Shown one piece after another: positions 44,317 to 53,515 of a stretch of 64,000 nucleotides of DNA. The position numbers were made by a program, and so were the translations under genes. Numbering within the stretch: the stretch's first letter is position 1; every line of letters begins with the position of its first letter. The notes below the pieces were generated by a model that had not been told where the DNA came from, did not search any database, and worked only from the letters and a program-made list of their open reading frames with translations. The DNA lies in NCBI RefSeq assembly GCF_000218485.1, contig NZ_AFPB01000147.1:1-64000 (forward strand). The letters run 5' to 3'. The stretch comes from Aquimarina agarivorans. GTDB lineage: Bacteria; Bacteroidota; Bacteroidia; Flavobacteriales; Flavobacteriaceae.

Positions 44317-45627
44317 TTGACACTTGAACTAAACTACCTTAGGGCATTAATTGAATATCGTTTAGACATTTATTTTAACCCTGAAAGCGAAATTTCTGAA
44401 CCGAAAATACCTCCAATAAATAAATGGTCAATAGAAATTCCAGATGATTTGAAAAAGCTTGAGCTAAATACAGATGAAAAAGCAGTGCTTTTATTAGCCT
44501 TAGTTCCGCATATTGATAGTGGTTTTTTGGACAGTGTTATTCAAACTAAATTACAATCAACAGGAGATTTTCCGCAACTAGGTGGTGTTCGTGGTAAAAA
44601 CTTTCGTGGTTTTTTACCCACTGGAGAAACGGCGCTTTTTTTAGTAGGAGGCATAAATTTTGAAGAAAGAAAAGAGTGTTACAAACTTTTTGATACGGAT
44701 CATTTTTTTAGTAAAAGTCAACTACTTTGGTTAGATGATGCACCAAATAATGAGCCTAAAATGAGCGGGAAACTCGTTTTGTCACAGGATTATGTCGATC
44801 TATTTTTGTTTGGGAAAAAAAGTAAACCAAATTTTAGCATGAAATTTCCAGCTCAAGTTATCGAAACTTCAATGGAGTGGGAAGATTTAGTGTTAAGTGA
44901 AGAGACCAATCAACAAATTCAAGAGCTTAAAACTTGGATAACGCACGGCAATACCCTGCTGAGGGATTGGGGAATGTCAAAAAAAATGAAACCTGGATAT
45001 CGGGTGTTGTTTCACGGACCGCCAGGGACAGGGAAAACTTTAACAGCAAACCTATTGGGAAAATATACGGGTAAAGAGGTATATAAAATTGACCTTTCTA
45101 TGGTAGTTTCAAAATTCATTGGAGAAACCGAAAAAAACTTAGCCAACTTATTAGCTAAAGCAGAAAAAACAGAGAATATCCTCTTTTTTGATGAGGCGGA
45201 TGCCTTGTTTGGCAAACGAACCAACGTGAGGGATGCCCATGATAAATATGCAAATCAGGAGGTGTCTTATTTATTACAGCGTATTGAAGGTTATAAAGGG
45301 TTGGTGATTTTAAGTTCTAATTTGAAAAGCAATATAGATGATGCTTTTGTCCGTCGCTTTCAATCCATCATTCATTTTCCGTTACCAAAATTAGCCGAAA
45401 GATTTTTGATATGGCAAAAGGCATTTCCAAAGGCAATTAAACTAGAAAAAGACGTAGATATGCTACAATTGGCTCAAAAATATGATTTGTCTGGAGCTGA
45501 AATTATAAATATTGTTCAATACGCATGTTTATGCACGTTAGGTAAAAATAATAAAACAATTCACTTACATGATATTGTTAATGGTATACAGCGTGAATAT
45601 CAAAAAGGGGGAAGGATTATGCGGTAA
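44317..45627 (+). CDS. AAA+ ATPase of the eCIS (Afp15-like)
   Basis: The 436-residue protein carries an AAA+ module: Walker A GPPGTGKT (234-241), Walker B ILFFDEAD (288-295), and a sensor/arginine region near SSNLKSNIDDAFVRRF. The N-terminal ~150 residues are family-specific. Afp15/PVC15 ATPases are needed for particle assembly and cargo loading. The apparent start is TTG at 44317, preceded by an in-frame-free AT-rich leader; no better ATG is close. It is the last gene of the locus. Confidence 0.9.
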   Translation: MTLELNYLRALIEYRLDIYFNPESEISEPKIPPINKWSIEIPDDLKKLELNTDEKAVLLLALVPHIDSGFLDSVIQTKLQSTGDFPQLGGVRGKNFRGFLPTGETALFLVGGINFEERKECYKLFDTDHFFSKSQLLWLDDAPNNEPKMSGKLVLSQDYVDLFLFGKKSKPNFSMKFPAQVIETSMEWEDLVLSEETNQQIQELKTWITHGNTLLRDWGMSKKMKPGYRVLFHGPPGTGKTLTANLLGKYTGKEVYKIDLSMVVSKFIGETEKNLANLLAKAEKTENILFFDEADALFGKRTNVRDAHDKYANQEVSYLLQRIEGYKGLVILSSNLKSNIDDAFVRRFQSIIHFPLPKLAERFLIWQKAFPKAIKLEKDVDMLQLAQKYDLSGAEIINIVQYACLCTLGKNNKTIHLHDIVNGIQREYQKGGRIMR

Positions 45628-45777
45628 AAATATCAAGCGAAAAAGAACTATTTAAAATGAGAAATTTAATGTTGGATGCAATTTAATATCAGAAATTTTT
45701 TAAAATCTAGTTAAAATGTTTAAGATAAGCTAAATACTTTTTATATTTATTATTTAGCACATATCAAAAACCATTTT

Positions 45778-46353
45778 ATGAAAACGATTTCAACACTTAT
45801 CAACGATCCTGAAATTACTCCCGAATTAGAACAAACATTTGATAACATAAAAAAAGACTTGAATGCCCCATTTATTCCAAATTTTTTTAAAATTTGGGGG
45901 AATGCCCCCGTGGCGTTACAAGGAATATTTCCGGCCATGCAGTATATTTTAGGGAATGGCGAATTGAACCGTAAGCTCAAGGAGATGATTATGATTGCCA
46001 TATCATCAAATAATGAGTGCAATTATTGCCAAACTGCACATCAGGCATTTTGTACCACGCTGGGAGGTACTCAGGAACAAATTGAACTTTTAACAGCCCA
46101 ACAAACACTTAACGGGTCTGGCAGCTTAAAAGAAAGTGAGGCTGTTGATTTTGCAGTGCGCCTTGCGAAAGAACCAAATTCGGCAAATGAAGAAGACTTT
46201 AAAAAATTAGGAGCTTTAGGCTTTACCACTACCGAAATTATGGAACTGATTGCCATGTCTGGAATGGCCGTTTTTTACAATCATTTAGCAGATGCTACGG
46301 GTGTTAAATTAGATCAAGAATTATTAATGATGGCAAAAAGTAAAGATAAATAA
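45778..46353 (+). CDS. AhpD-like / carboxymuconolactone decarboxylase family protein
   Basis: The 191-residue, all-helical protein has the AhpD-type redox motif ECNYCQTAH (about 81-89), which places two cysteines and a histidine for peroxide-related thiol chemistry. Such proteins protect cells from peroxides or act as peroxidase-related enzymes; the exact substrate is unknown. A 150-nt gap separates it from the ATPase gene, so it is probably not part of the injection-system operon. Confidence 0.8.
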   Translation: MKTISTLINDPEITPELEQTFDNIKKDLNAPFIPNFFKIWGNAPVALQGIFPAMQYILGNGELNRKLKEMIMIAISSNNECNYCQTAHQAFCTTLGGTQEQIELLTAQQTLNGSGSLKESEAVDFAVRLAKEPNSANEEDFKKLGALGFTTTEIMELIAMSGMAVFYNHLADATGVKLDQELLMMAKSKDK

Positions 46354-46492
46354 AGCTTTTGTATGATTTTACTATCAATTTAACATAGTTGAATGTCTTA
46401 AAAAAATGTAAAAAACATCTTTTTTTTAAGGATTCTATGAATTGTGAGACTAAGCTTTTGTAATATAATATAAATTAAAAAAACTTAAAATC

Positions 46493-46624
46493 ATGACCGC
46501 AAATAAATTGAAAGCCAAAAGCAAAATAGAATTAAGAAAGTCAGTCAATAAATTAATGAGCTCTAAAGCTATCAGAAATAAAATGATTCAAAAGTTAGAA
46601 TTTAATATTGTAAGGGTGGTTTAA
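46493..46624 (+). CDS. Small basic protein, hypothetical
   Basis: This 43-residue frame starts at ATG 46493 and is Lys/Arg-rich and helical (MTANKLKAKSKIELRKSVNK, then SSKAIRNKM). It shows no recognisable domain. It is preceded by an A-rich leader that would suit translation in this phylum. It could be a real small protein or chance. Confidence 0.35.
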   Translation: MTANKLKAKSKIELRKSVNKLMSSKAIRNKMIQKLEFNIVRVV

Positions 46625-46860
46625 TACATTAAAATATAACCTTTTAAATTCCCTATCTAATACCAGTAAATTCAAGATTTTTTTAAGTGATTTTCATGGG
46701 GGTACTTTACTTTGTTATATGTTGCAAAATAAATTTTAATTTTTTTAAATGGGAAAGTGGATTTAAATCAGCGTATTCATTTAATAATGTTAAAATAAAG
46801 CACGAGATTTTCTAGCATTTTTTAATTATGAAAAGTGCGTGACTGCTATAATCCATTGAT

Positions 46861-47679
46861 TTACGGAGCAGGTACAGCTTTAGAATCTTCAGTTTTAGAA
46901 AATAAATTGTCTTCGGGATTCAAAAACTTTACGTTGTTAATGGTCACTTCACCAATTTGGTTCCCGTAACCATCTTTTTCATTCCAATTGTGAAATGTCC
47001 ATTGTTTAGATACAGGAATGCCATCCACATTTTGATAATTGTTGTATTTTACGGCATGTGGTTCCTTTTCGGCAGCAGCCAAATCCTTTCCAAAACTTAC
47101 AATGTAGGCAGCACCGGCAAGGGTGTTATCAATGGCATTTTTATATACAACATACCAATCGTCAGGAGCATCACCAATACCAGATTCAAATGATAATTTT
47201 TCGGTATGGTGCATGCTACCATTTAATGGTCTTTGTTTTGGGGAGGACCACTTGGTGCCCGGATCATTTAATTTGTAAGGCAAATTAAAGAAATAGCTCC
47301 AGGTAAAAATGTCAAATCTTGCACCTCCTATTTCCGCAGTTTTTGGACTCATAAAAACCTCATTACCATTATAAATGACCTTGGTGTTGTCTTTGCTGTC
47401 TAATCGGATTTTAGTACCATCGGTTAGCATGGTAAACGTACCGTTTAAGTAATCTTTACCCCCAAATTTAACGTCAATATCAAAACTAATAGCCTCTTTG
47501 TTTAGGTAAGCGGTTTTTTTGTGAGTACGTTCTATTTTTTGAGTAAATGGTGATATTTTTGGCTTATTTTCAGTACTTAGTGTTGTTTCGGAAGGGGGTT
47601 CAGTAGCTTTGTTAAATTTTTCTTTTTTGTTGCAAGATAGTATTAATGCAAAGGCACTGATAATTATAATTTGTTTCAT
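46861..47679 (-). CDS. Lipoprotein, DUF6503-like
   Basis: Starting at ATG 47679 the 272-residue product has a clear lipoprotein signal (IIIISAFALILSC, then a charged Lys-rich tail), so it is exported and lipid-anchored. The upstream frame to 47793 adds 38 residues that would hide the signal and is rejected. The body is beta-rich, with KKTAYLNKEAISFDIDVKFGG early and a WTFHNWNEKDGYG segment late, resembling the Bacteroidota DUF6503 family. Function is unknown. It stands alone. Confidence 0.6.
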   Translation of the reverse strand: MKQIIIISAFALILSCNKKEKFNKATEPPSETTLSTENKPKISPFTQKIERTHKKTAYLNKEAISFDIDVKFGGKDYLNGTFTMLTDGTKIRLDSKDNTKVIYNGNEVFMSPKTAEIGGARFDIFTWSYFFNLPYKLNDPGTKWSSPKQRPLNGSMHHTEKLSFESGIGDAPDDWYVVYKNAIDNTLAGAAYIVSFGKDLAAAEKEPHAVKYNNYQNVDGIPVSKQWTFHNWNEKDGYGNQIGEVTINNVKFLNPEDNLFSKTEDSKAVPAP

Positions 47680-47904
47680 GGTAGTTTTTATTAATTTATA
47701 GCTATTTAGCTTGCCTGATGTTAAATAATCCTTGTAAGAGGAAATCTTATTGCAACTAAGGCTGTGCTTGAGTTTTTTTGTTTCGCTAAACAACGATATC
47801 CAAGTTTTTTAATTACGTATTTTAAAATTAGATTTAACTTTGTAAAGTTAAATGTATAAAAGTAAATGCAAAAATACAGTGTAAACAAAAAATAAAATAT
47901 AAAA

Positions 47905-47936
47905 AAAGACCATTAACAATTATGTTAACAGTCTTT
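47905..47936 (-). terminator. Terminator after lysA
   Basis: AAAGAC...GTCTTT and an inner TTAAC...GTTAA form an 11-bp stem with a 2x2 internal loop. On the minus strand it is followed by a T-run (TTTTTATATTTT). Confidence 0.6.
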
Positions 47937-47960
47937 AATCTTATAATAGTGTTATTTCAA

Positions 47961-49184
47961 TTAAGAAACAACTTCAGTTTCAAATTCTACTGTGACTTGA
48001 TTCGCTAATAAATCTTCAAAAGTTTCTCTTTTTCTAATCAATTTAGCTTCGCCGTTATGCCATAAAACTTCAGCGGGTCTAAAACGCGAATTGTAATTGC
48101 TAGCCATTGAAAAACAATAAGCACCAGCATTTTTAAAGGAAACAATATCACCTTCTGAAATTTCAGCAATTCTTCGGTTTGTAGCAAAGGTGTCAGTTTC
48201 GCAAATGTAGCCTACCACCGAGTAAAAACGTTCACGACCTTCAGGGTTTGAAATATTTTCAATTCTGTGGTAAGAATCGTAAAACATAGGACGAATCAAG
48301 TGGTTGAACCCAGTGTCAACACCTGCAAAAACAGTTGATGTGGTTTGCTTAACCACATTAACTTTTGCTAAAAACTGACCTGATTCACTCACTAAAAATT
48401 TCCCGGGTTCAAAACCTAGTTCCAGTTCTTTTCCGTAATTTTTACAAAATGTATTAAAACGTGCCGAAAGCTTTTCGCCTAGTTCTTCAATATTAGTTTC
48501 AATATCTCCCTCTTTATAAGGTACTTTAAATCCGCTACCAAAATCAACAAATGCTAGGTTTTTAAATTGAGCAGCCACATCAAAAAGGATTTCACTCGCT
48601 CTTATAAAAACGTCAATATCTAAAATGTCACTCCCTGTATGCATGTGTACCCCGTTGATATGCATTCCTGTGTTTTCAACAATGCGAAGTATATGAGGTG
48701 CTTGATGTACAGAAATTCCAAATTTAGAGTCAATATGACCTACGGAAATTTTACTATTTCCACCCGCCATGATATGCGGATTAATTCGCACGCAAACAGG
48801 TATGTTTGGATGTTTAGTGCCAAATTGTTCCAAAATAGAAAGGTTATCTATATTTATTTGTACGCCTTTTGCAGCTACTTTCTCAATTTCTTCAAGCGAA
48901 ACTCCGTTTGGTGTAAAAATGATATTTTCAGGCTTTACACCAGCTAATAGTCCCAGTTCAACTTCCTGGATAGAAACGGTATCCAAACCTGCTCCTAATG
49001 ATTTCATTAACTTTAAAATTGAAAGGTTTGACAAAGCCTTTACAGCATAATTCAATTTTAACTGTTTGACTCCACTAAAAGCACTTGTTAAACGTTGATA
49101 CTGCGATACAATTTTAGCCGAATCGTAGACGTATACGGGACTTCCGTAAGTTTCGGCAATAGCTAATAAATCCGTGTTTTCCAT
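47961..49184 (-). CDS. lysA: Diaminopimelate decarboxylase
   Basis: This PLP enzyme makes L-lysine from meso-diaminopimelate, the last step of lysine synthesis. The 407-residue protein has the PLP lysine in NYAVKALSN (Lys49), HMHTGSD near 190, the GSGFKVPY glycine loop, EPGKFLV near 270 and the CETDTFA active-site cysteine region near 330. It fits the family length. It is a single gene with its own -7 box 54 nt upstream and a terminator downstream. Confidence 0.93.
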   Translation of the reverse strand: MENTDLLAIAETYGSPVYVYDSAKIVSQYQRLTSAFSGVKQLKLNYAVKALSNLSILKLMKSLGAGLDTVSIQEVELGLLAGVKPENIIFTPNGVSLEEIEKVAAKGVQINIDNLSILEQFGTKHPNIPVCVRINPHIMAGGNSKISVGHIDSKFGISVHQAPHILRIVENTGMHINGVHMHTGSDILDIDVFIRASEILFDVAAQFKNLAFVDFGSGFKVPYKEGDIETNIEELGEKLSARFNTFCKNYGKELELGFEPGKFLVSESGQFLAKVNVVKQTTSTVFAGVDTGFNHLIRPMFYDSYHRIENISNPEGRERFYSVVGYICETDTFATNRRIAEISEGDIVSFKNAGAYCFSMASNYNSRFRPAEVLWHNGEAKLIRKRETFEDLLANQVTVEFETEVVS

Positions 49185-49237
49185 GGTTTATGTAATTATT
49201 AATAATTTTTTTGTCTTTACAAAAAACAAAAAGTCAG

Positions 49238-49245
49238 CAAATTTA
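49238..49245 (-). promoter_or_regulatory. -7 promoter box for lysA
   Basis: The minus strand reads TAAATTTG, a perfect TAnnTTTG, about 54 nt before the lysA ATG. No -33 TTG at normal spacing is visible. Confidence 0.45.
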
Positions 49246-49594
49246 CTATTATAATTTTTTAATAGGAAAAAATTAGTGTGGTAATTGATATAAAATCTCA
49301 AGGAAATTGCTGTAAAAGTATGAAAAGTGCAAATTTAATAGATTGAATTGCATCGCTTTTTAATTTTAGTCAAATTTTGCGAAATACAAGGTTCAATTTA
49401 ATAGGAAAATTAGCACATAATCACTGAAAAAGAGGAGCTTATAATTGTGAAAAGTTTAAGTTTTTCAAGTGTGTAAATGAAATATATTTGCAAAATGAAA
49501 AGCCTTTTGTCGAACAGCAGTTGTAATATACTGATTTTAAGTTATTTATAGCTAAATTTATGTGAAATCACATCTTAATTTAATCCCCAAAATT

Positions 49595-50005
49595 ATGATA
49601 AAAAAAACTACTTCCCCTTTATATTTGCTTTTAATGCTCTCATTTTCAATGAATGCGTCTTATTGTTTTAAAAATATTAGCGTTACTAAACTTGGTAAAA
49701 ACGTGTCACTCCCCTTTAAGAATACCAATTTGATCAATGCCCACAGCTTACACGAATTGAATTTAAAAGATAATGTTAGGGTGATCAATAGTGAAGGTGC
49801 TTTAGGTTTAGTTTCTGATTATTATACCAATCTGAAAGCAACAGTTAAAGTATATTCTGTTTTAGGAACGGAGGTATACAAACAAGAAAATTTTGTAATA
49901 ACAACTACAACAAAATTTATCCCCCTAGTAGTTAAGCCAGGTGTTTATATAGTAAAAATTGTTTCAAAAGATTATGGATCTTTAGTGCAAAAAGTGATTT
50001 TTTAG
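49595..50005 (+). CDS. Small secreted protein with T9SS-type C-terminal region
   Basis: The 136-residue product starts with a signal peptide (ATG 49595; a hydrophobic run LYLLLMLSFSMNASYC). Its last ~75 residues resemble the type IX secretion sorting domain: a strand with KATVKVYSVLGTEVYKQEN, then the GVYIVKIVSKDYG and final VQKVIF motifs. The protein is almost only signal plus sorting-like domain, with ~35 residues between. The GTG start 33 nt upstream is less likely. Export to the cell surface is inferred. The 49185-49594 gap otherwise shows only the lysA promoter box. Confidence 0.6.
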   Translation: MIKKTTSPLYLLLMLSFSMNASYCFKNISVTKLGKNVSLPFKNTNLINAHSLHELNLKDNVRVINSEGALGLVSDYYTNLKATVKVYSVLGTEVYKQENFVITTTTKFIPLVVKPGVYIVKIVSKDYGSLVQKVIF

Positions 50006-50238
50006 ATTAATAGCATTTACTTTTTAACATTTTAAGGATGTTAAAATACGTTGTATCTCGTTGCTTTTCTTGTTTATACTAGTGTGTTTTTAGCTGAAGC
50101 TATTGAAAAAATAAACTTCTACATAAGTAAAATAAAATAACTACGTATTAGTATCTAATTTTTGCAGAATAATGTTTGTTTATGCAAACCTCGTTTTCTA
50201 CATTTGGTAACCTATATGAAAAGCGAAATAAACAGATT

Positions 50239-51432
50239 ATGAATCTACACGAATATCAAGGAAAACAAATACTTAGCAGTTTTGGGGTTAAAGTGCCTTT
50301 AGAAATTTTGGCAGAAACACCTGAAGAAGCAGTAGCTGCAGCAAAAAAAATTCAAGAAGAAACAGGGAGTACTGTTTTTGCTGTAAAAGCTCAAATTCAT
50401 GCAGGTGGACGCGGAAAAGGTGGCGGAGTTAAAATAGCAAAATCTATTGATGAGGTTCAGTCTTATGCAGATCAAATTTTAGGAATGATGCTAGTTACGC
50501 CTCAAACTTCTGCCGAGGGTAAATTGGTAAGAAAAGTATTGATTTCTCAAAACGTTTATTATGATGGTCCTTCAAAACCAGCAGAATTTTACGTGTCGGT
50601 ACTATTAAATAGAGCGACAGGTAAAAATATGATTATGTATTCTACTGAAGGAGGTATGGATATTGAAAAGGTTGCGGAAGAAACACCAGAGTTGATTTTT
50701 ACAGAAGAAATTGATCCTGCAACTGGGTTGTTGCCATTTCAGGCGCGAAAAGTGGCCTTTAACCTTGGGTTGTCAGGTGCTGCGTTTAGAGATATGACTA
50801 AATTTATCACAGCTTTATACAAAGCTTATGAAGGGTCAGATTCAGCACTTTTTGAAATTAATCCTGTTTTTAAAACTGCGGATGATCAAATATTAGCAGC
50901 AGATGCTAAAGTTACTTTAGATGAAAGTGCATTGTACAGACATAAAGATTATGCTGAAATGCGGGATATTCATGAAGAAAACCCAGTTGAAGTTGAAGCG
51001 AAAGAGGCAGGTTTAAACTACGTTGACCTTGATGGTAATGTAGGGTGTATGGTAAATGGAGCGGGTTTAGCTATGGCTACTATGGATTTAATTAAGCAAG
51101 CGGGTGGTGAGCCAGCTAACTTTTTAGATGTAGGTGGTACAGCTGATGCAAAACGTGTTGAGGATGCATTCCGATTAATATTAAAGGATGATAATGTAAA
51201 AGCTATTTTAATAAACATCTTTGGAGGTATTGTACGTTGCGATCGTGTAGCTCAAGGTGTTGTTGATGCTTATAAAAATATGGGAGATACTATTAAAGTG
51301 CCAATTATTGTGCGTTTACAAGGAACAAATGCTGATATAGCTAAAAAATTAATTGATGAAAGTGGATTAAATGTACTTAGTGCGGTAGAGTTTCAGGAAG
51401 CTGCCGATAAAGTACAAGAAGTACTTGCCTAA
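50239..51432 (+). CDS. sucC: Succinyl-CoA synthetase beta subunit
   Basis: This is the ATP-grasp subunit of the TCA-cycle enzyme that converts succinyl-CoA to succinate with nucleotide triphosphate formation. The ATG at 50239 gives the canonical start MNLHEYQGKQIL (397 residues); the frame extends 63 nt upstream but that adds non-family sequence. Visible marks are HAGGRGKGGGVK near 53, FEINP near 205 and NIFGGIVRCD near 320. sucD is not adjacent, as is common in Flavobacteria. A strong terminator follows. Confidence 0.95.
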   Translation: MNLHEYQGKQILSSFGVKVPLEILAETPEEAVAAAKKIQEETGSTVFAVKAQIHAGGRGKGGGVKIAKSIDEVQSYADQILGMMLVTPQTSAEGKLVRKVLISQNVYYDGPSKPAEFYVSVLLNRATGKNMIMYSTEGGMDIEKVAEETPELIFTEEIDPATGLLPFQARKVAFNLGLSGAAFRDMTKFITALYKAYEGSDSALFEINPVFKTADDQILAADAKVTLDESALYRHKDYAEMRDIHEENPVEVEAKEAGLNYVDLDGNVGCMVNGAGLAMATMDLIKQAGGEPANFLDVGGTADAKRVEDAFRLILKDDNVKAILINIFGGIVRCDRVAQGVVDAYKNMGDTIKVPIIVRLQGTNADIAKKLIDESGLNVLSAVEFQEAADKVQEVLA

Positions 51433-51458
51433 TTTTTGTTTTAAAGTAAAAGTATTAG

Positions 51459-51491
51459 AAAGACCAAAGAAAAAATCTTTGGTCTTTTTTT
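51459..51491 (+). terminator. Rho-independent terminator after sucC
   Basis: AAAGACCAAAGA and TCTTTGGTCTTT form a perfect 12-bp stem with an AAAAA loop, followed by a T-run. Confidence 0.85.
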
Positions 51492-51651
51492 ATATACAAG
51501 CCAAATTTAGTGTCATTCGTTTTTTCTCTCTATTTTGAGCCATTTTTAAAATTAACTACAGCGTTCACCGTAGTTGTAGGTTGCAAGATGGAGTTCATTT
51601 AATGATAACCTAAAATAGTACACATAACAAATTGTAAAAGGGAGGATATGG

Positions 51652-51897
51652 TTACTTTTTTTCTTCTTTTTTAGGCATAGGACCCCTCAGATGAACAATA
51701 AGTCCGTTTAAAAAGTTGCGTAAAATTTGATCTCCACATTCCATGTATTTCGGATGATCTTCGTTTCTAAAAAAAGCACCCAACTCACTTTTTGAAACAT
51801 TAAAGTCTACTAATTTGCAAATAGCTATAATATCAGTATCCCTAAGCTTATGTGCTACTCTTAATTTTTTAAAAATATCATTGTTTGTTAATCCCAT
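51652..51897 (-). CDS. DUF1456 family protein, single-repeat form
   Basis: This 81-residue protein matches the DUF1456 (YehS-like) repeat: LTNNDIFKKLRVAHKLRD, then SKSELGAFFRNEDHPKYMECG and LRNFLNGLIVHLRG. The enterobacterial member has two such repeats in about 150 residues; this has one. Function is unknown. The C-terminus is a basic PKKEEKK tail. It lies alone on the minus strand with 164 nt to the terminator side. Confidence 0.75.
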   Translation of the reverse strand: MGLTNNDIFKKLRVAHKLRDTDIIAICKLVDFNVSKSELGAFFRNEDHPKYMECGDQILRNFLNGLIVHLRGPMPKKEEKK

Positions 51898-52027
51898 TTG
51901 GCAAAAATAAGTGAATTCAAGTAAATGGTGTATTTTAACTTTTGTTTTTTTAAATAAGATAGGGTAACATCATTTACTTTATTAAATTTAACTCCCCTAT
52001 ATGATGTTGTAAACTAAAGCTACTTAA

Positions 52028-52432
52028 ATGGACTATACACATAAAGAAAAATTAAGTTTACTGTCGGAAATGATTGAATTGGCGAAATCTGACAACGAAT
52101 TAAAAAATAGTGAATTAGCATTCATTTCCTTAGTGGCGGCTTCATTGGGCATTACCAAAGATGAAGTTGTAAACTTAATCGATAATCCAGTAAAAAAAGT
52201 TATTTTAAATTCGGAATTTGAACGTATTGTTCAATTGCATCGTTTAATACTAGTTATGAATATTGATGAGCAAACTAATTTAAAGGAAATTATTGCTATC
52301 AAAAACGTAGGATTACGTATGGGGTTACCTCCACAAGCTATTGATGAAGTGTTTCAAGAAATGATGAAACATAAAGACAGGATAATTCCTACAAATGTAC
52401 TAATGCAAATTTTTAAAAAATTTCATAACTAA
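52028..52432 (+). CDS. TerB-like small helical protein
   Basis: This 134-residue, all-helical, cytoplasmic protein begins DYTHKEKLSLLSEMIELAKSD, with an acidic pattern typical of TerB-like (tellurite resistance/membrane stress) folds in Bacteroidota. Function is not established. The 280-nt gap downstream to 52712 shows nothing recognisable. Confidence 0.55.
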   Translation: MDYTHKEKLSLLSEMIELAKSDNELKNSELAFISLVAASLGITKDEVVNLIDNPVKKVILNSEFERIVQLHRLILVMNIDEQTNLKEIIAIKNVGLRMGLPPQAIDEVFQEMMKHKDRIIPTNVLMQIFKKFHN

Positions 52433-52712
52433 TTTTTTTTCAGCTTCGTTTTTTTTTGTAACAATTTAAATTACAGAAAGTTATTTTTAAACTTCTCTTT
52501 TTTTACAAATAATTAACTTAAAGTACAGAATACTATTTCCTTAGTTATATGGTAAAATTAAATTTATTATCCTATTTTCGTAATATGTTAACGGTTGTTT
52601 TGTGTAATTAGCAAACAATAGTACTGATTTTAAGCCATTAATGCTGTTTTAATAAAATTATGGCACAGAATTTGTTTTAGTATAAATGTTATGTAATTTA
52701 AAATAAGATATT

Positions 52713-53282
52713 ATGAAAAAAATTTATTTAGCCCTTTTTTCTATATTAAGCTTTACCTGCTTTTCACAAGATTTAATCACATCTAATAATTCTTTTAATA
52801 CTGGTTTTTCTGACTGGGGATACGGAGTTTGGGGTGATAATAACGGAAAACCTGTAGCAAAGTTTGAAATTGATAGAATTGGTCGTACCGATAATTCATC
52901 ATTTAAAGCAAAAATAAAATCTAATACTAGAAAAGGACAAGGAAACAAAGCCATTTTAAGGAGAAGTGGTTTAAAAATTAAAAAAGGAAAGCAATACACA
53001 CTTTCATTTTGGGTAAAAAGTTTGTATCCAGAAGACCAAATTTATGTGTCGATTTATTCAGGTATAGATACTGGTAGTAAAAATGGATGGGGTGCCGTTT
53101 TTATTAGAGATTTCAATTTTGAAGGAAATAATAAATGGCAGAATGTTGTTTACAACTTTAAAGCTGGTGAAGGTGCCCAAGGTGCTCCCGTAGATTATAA
53201 AAATTTAGACTTAATTTTCGGATTTGATAAAAGAAAAGGAAGCTTCTGGATTGATGATGTAACAATTACGAGAAGAAAATAA
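52713..53282 (+). CDS. Secreted carbohydrate-binding-like protein
   Basis: The 189-residue protein has a clear signal peptide (MKKIYLALFSILSFTCFSQ) and a single jelly-roll-like domain of the CBM4/9 type: NSFNTGFSDWGYGVW near 28, then YTLSFWVKS near 93, and a final FWIDDVTITRRK strand. Such domains bind glycans, but no catalytic domain is attached, so the target is unknown. It is followed at once by a terminator. Confidence 0.65.
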   Translation: MKKIYLALFSILSFTCFSQDLITSNNSFNTGFSDWGYGVWGDNNGKPVAKFEIDRIGRTDNSSFKAKIKSNTRKGQGNKAILRRSGLKIKKGKQYTLSFWVKSLYPEDQIYVSIYSGIDTGSKNGWGAVFIRDFNFEGNNKWQNVVYNFKAGEGAQGAPVDYKNLDLIFGFDKRKGSFWIDDVTITRRK

Positions 53283-53310
53283 ACTTAGCGAAAAGTCAAC
53301 AAGCGTTAAA

Positions 53311-53352
53311 ATCAAAAGCGCCCTCATAATTGAGGGTGCTTTTGATTTTTTA
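53311..53352. terminator. Bidirectional terminator between the CBM-like gene and otsAB
   Basis: Arms 53311-53327 and 53332-53348 pair along a long stem with one mismatch and a 4-nt loop, with T-runs on both sides. It serves the plus-strand gene and the minus-strand trehalose gene. Confidence 0.8.
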
Positions 53353-53515
53353 TGATAAAAATTCTAAGTTTTTGATTAGGGGACATGTCGTTTTTTGATG
53401 TTAAACTTCCCTAATTTAAAATGGTTAATTTTTTGATTCAATTTAATAAAATAACGCCGTAGCTTTAATTACAGCATTGTTTTATTTGTTTAAACTGAAA
53501 AAATTTTAATTATTA

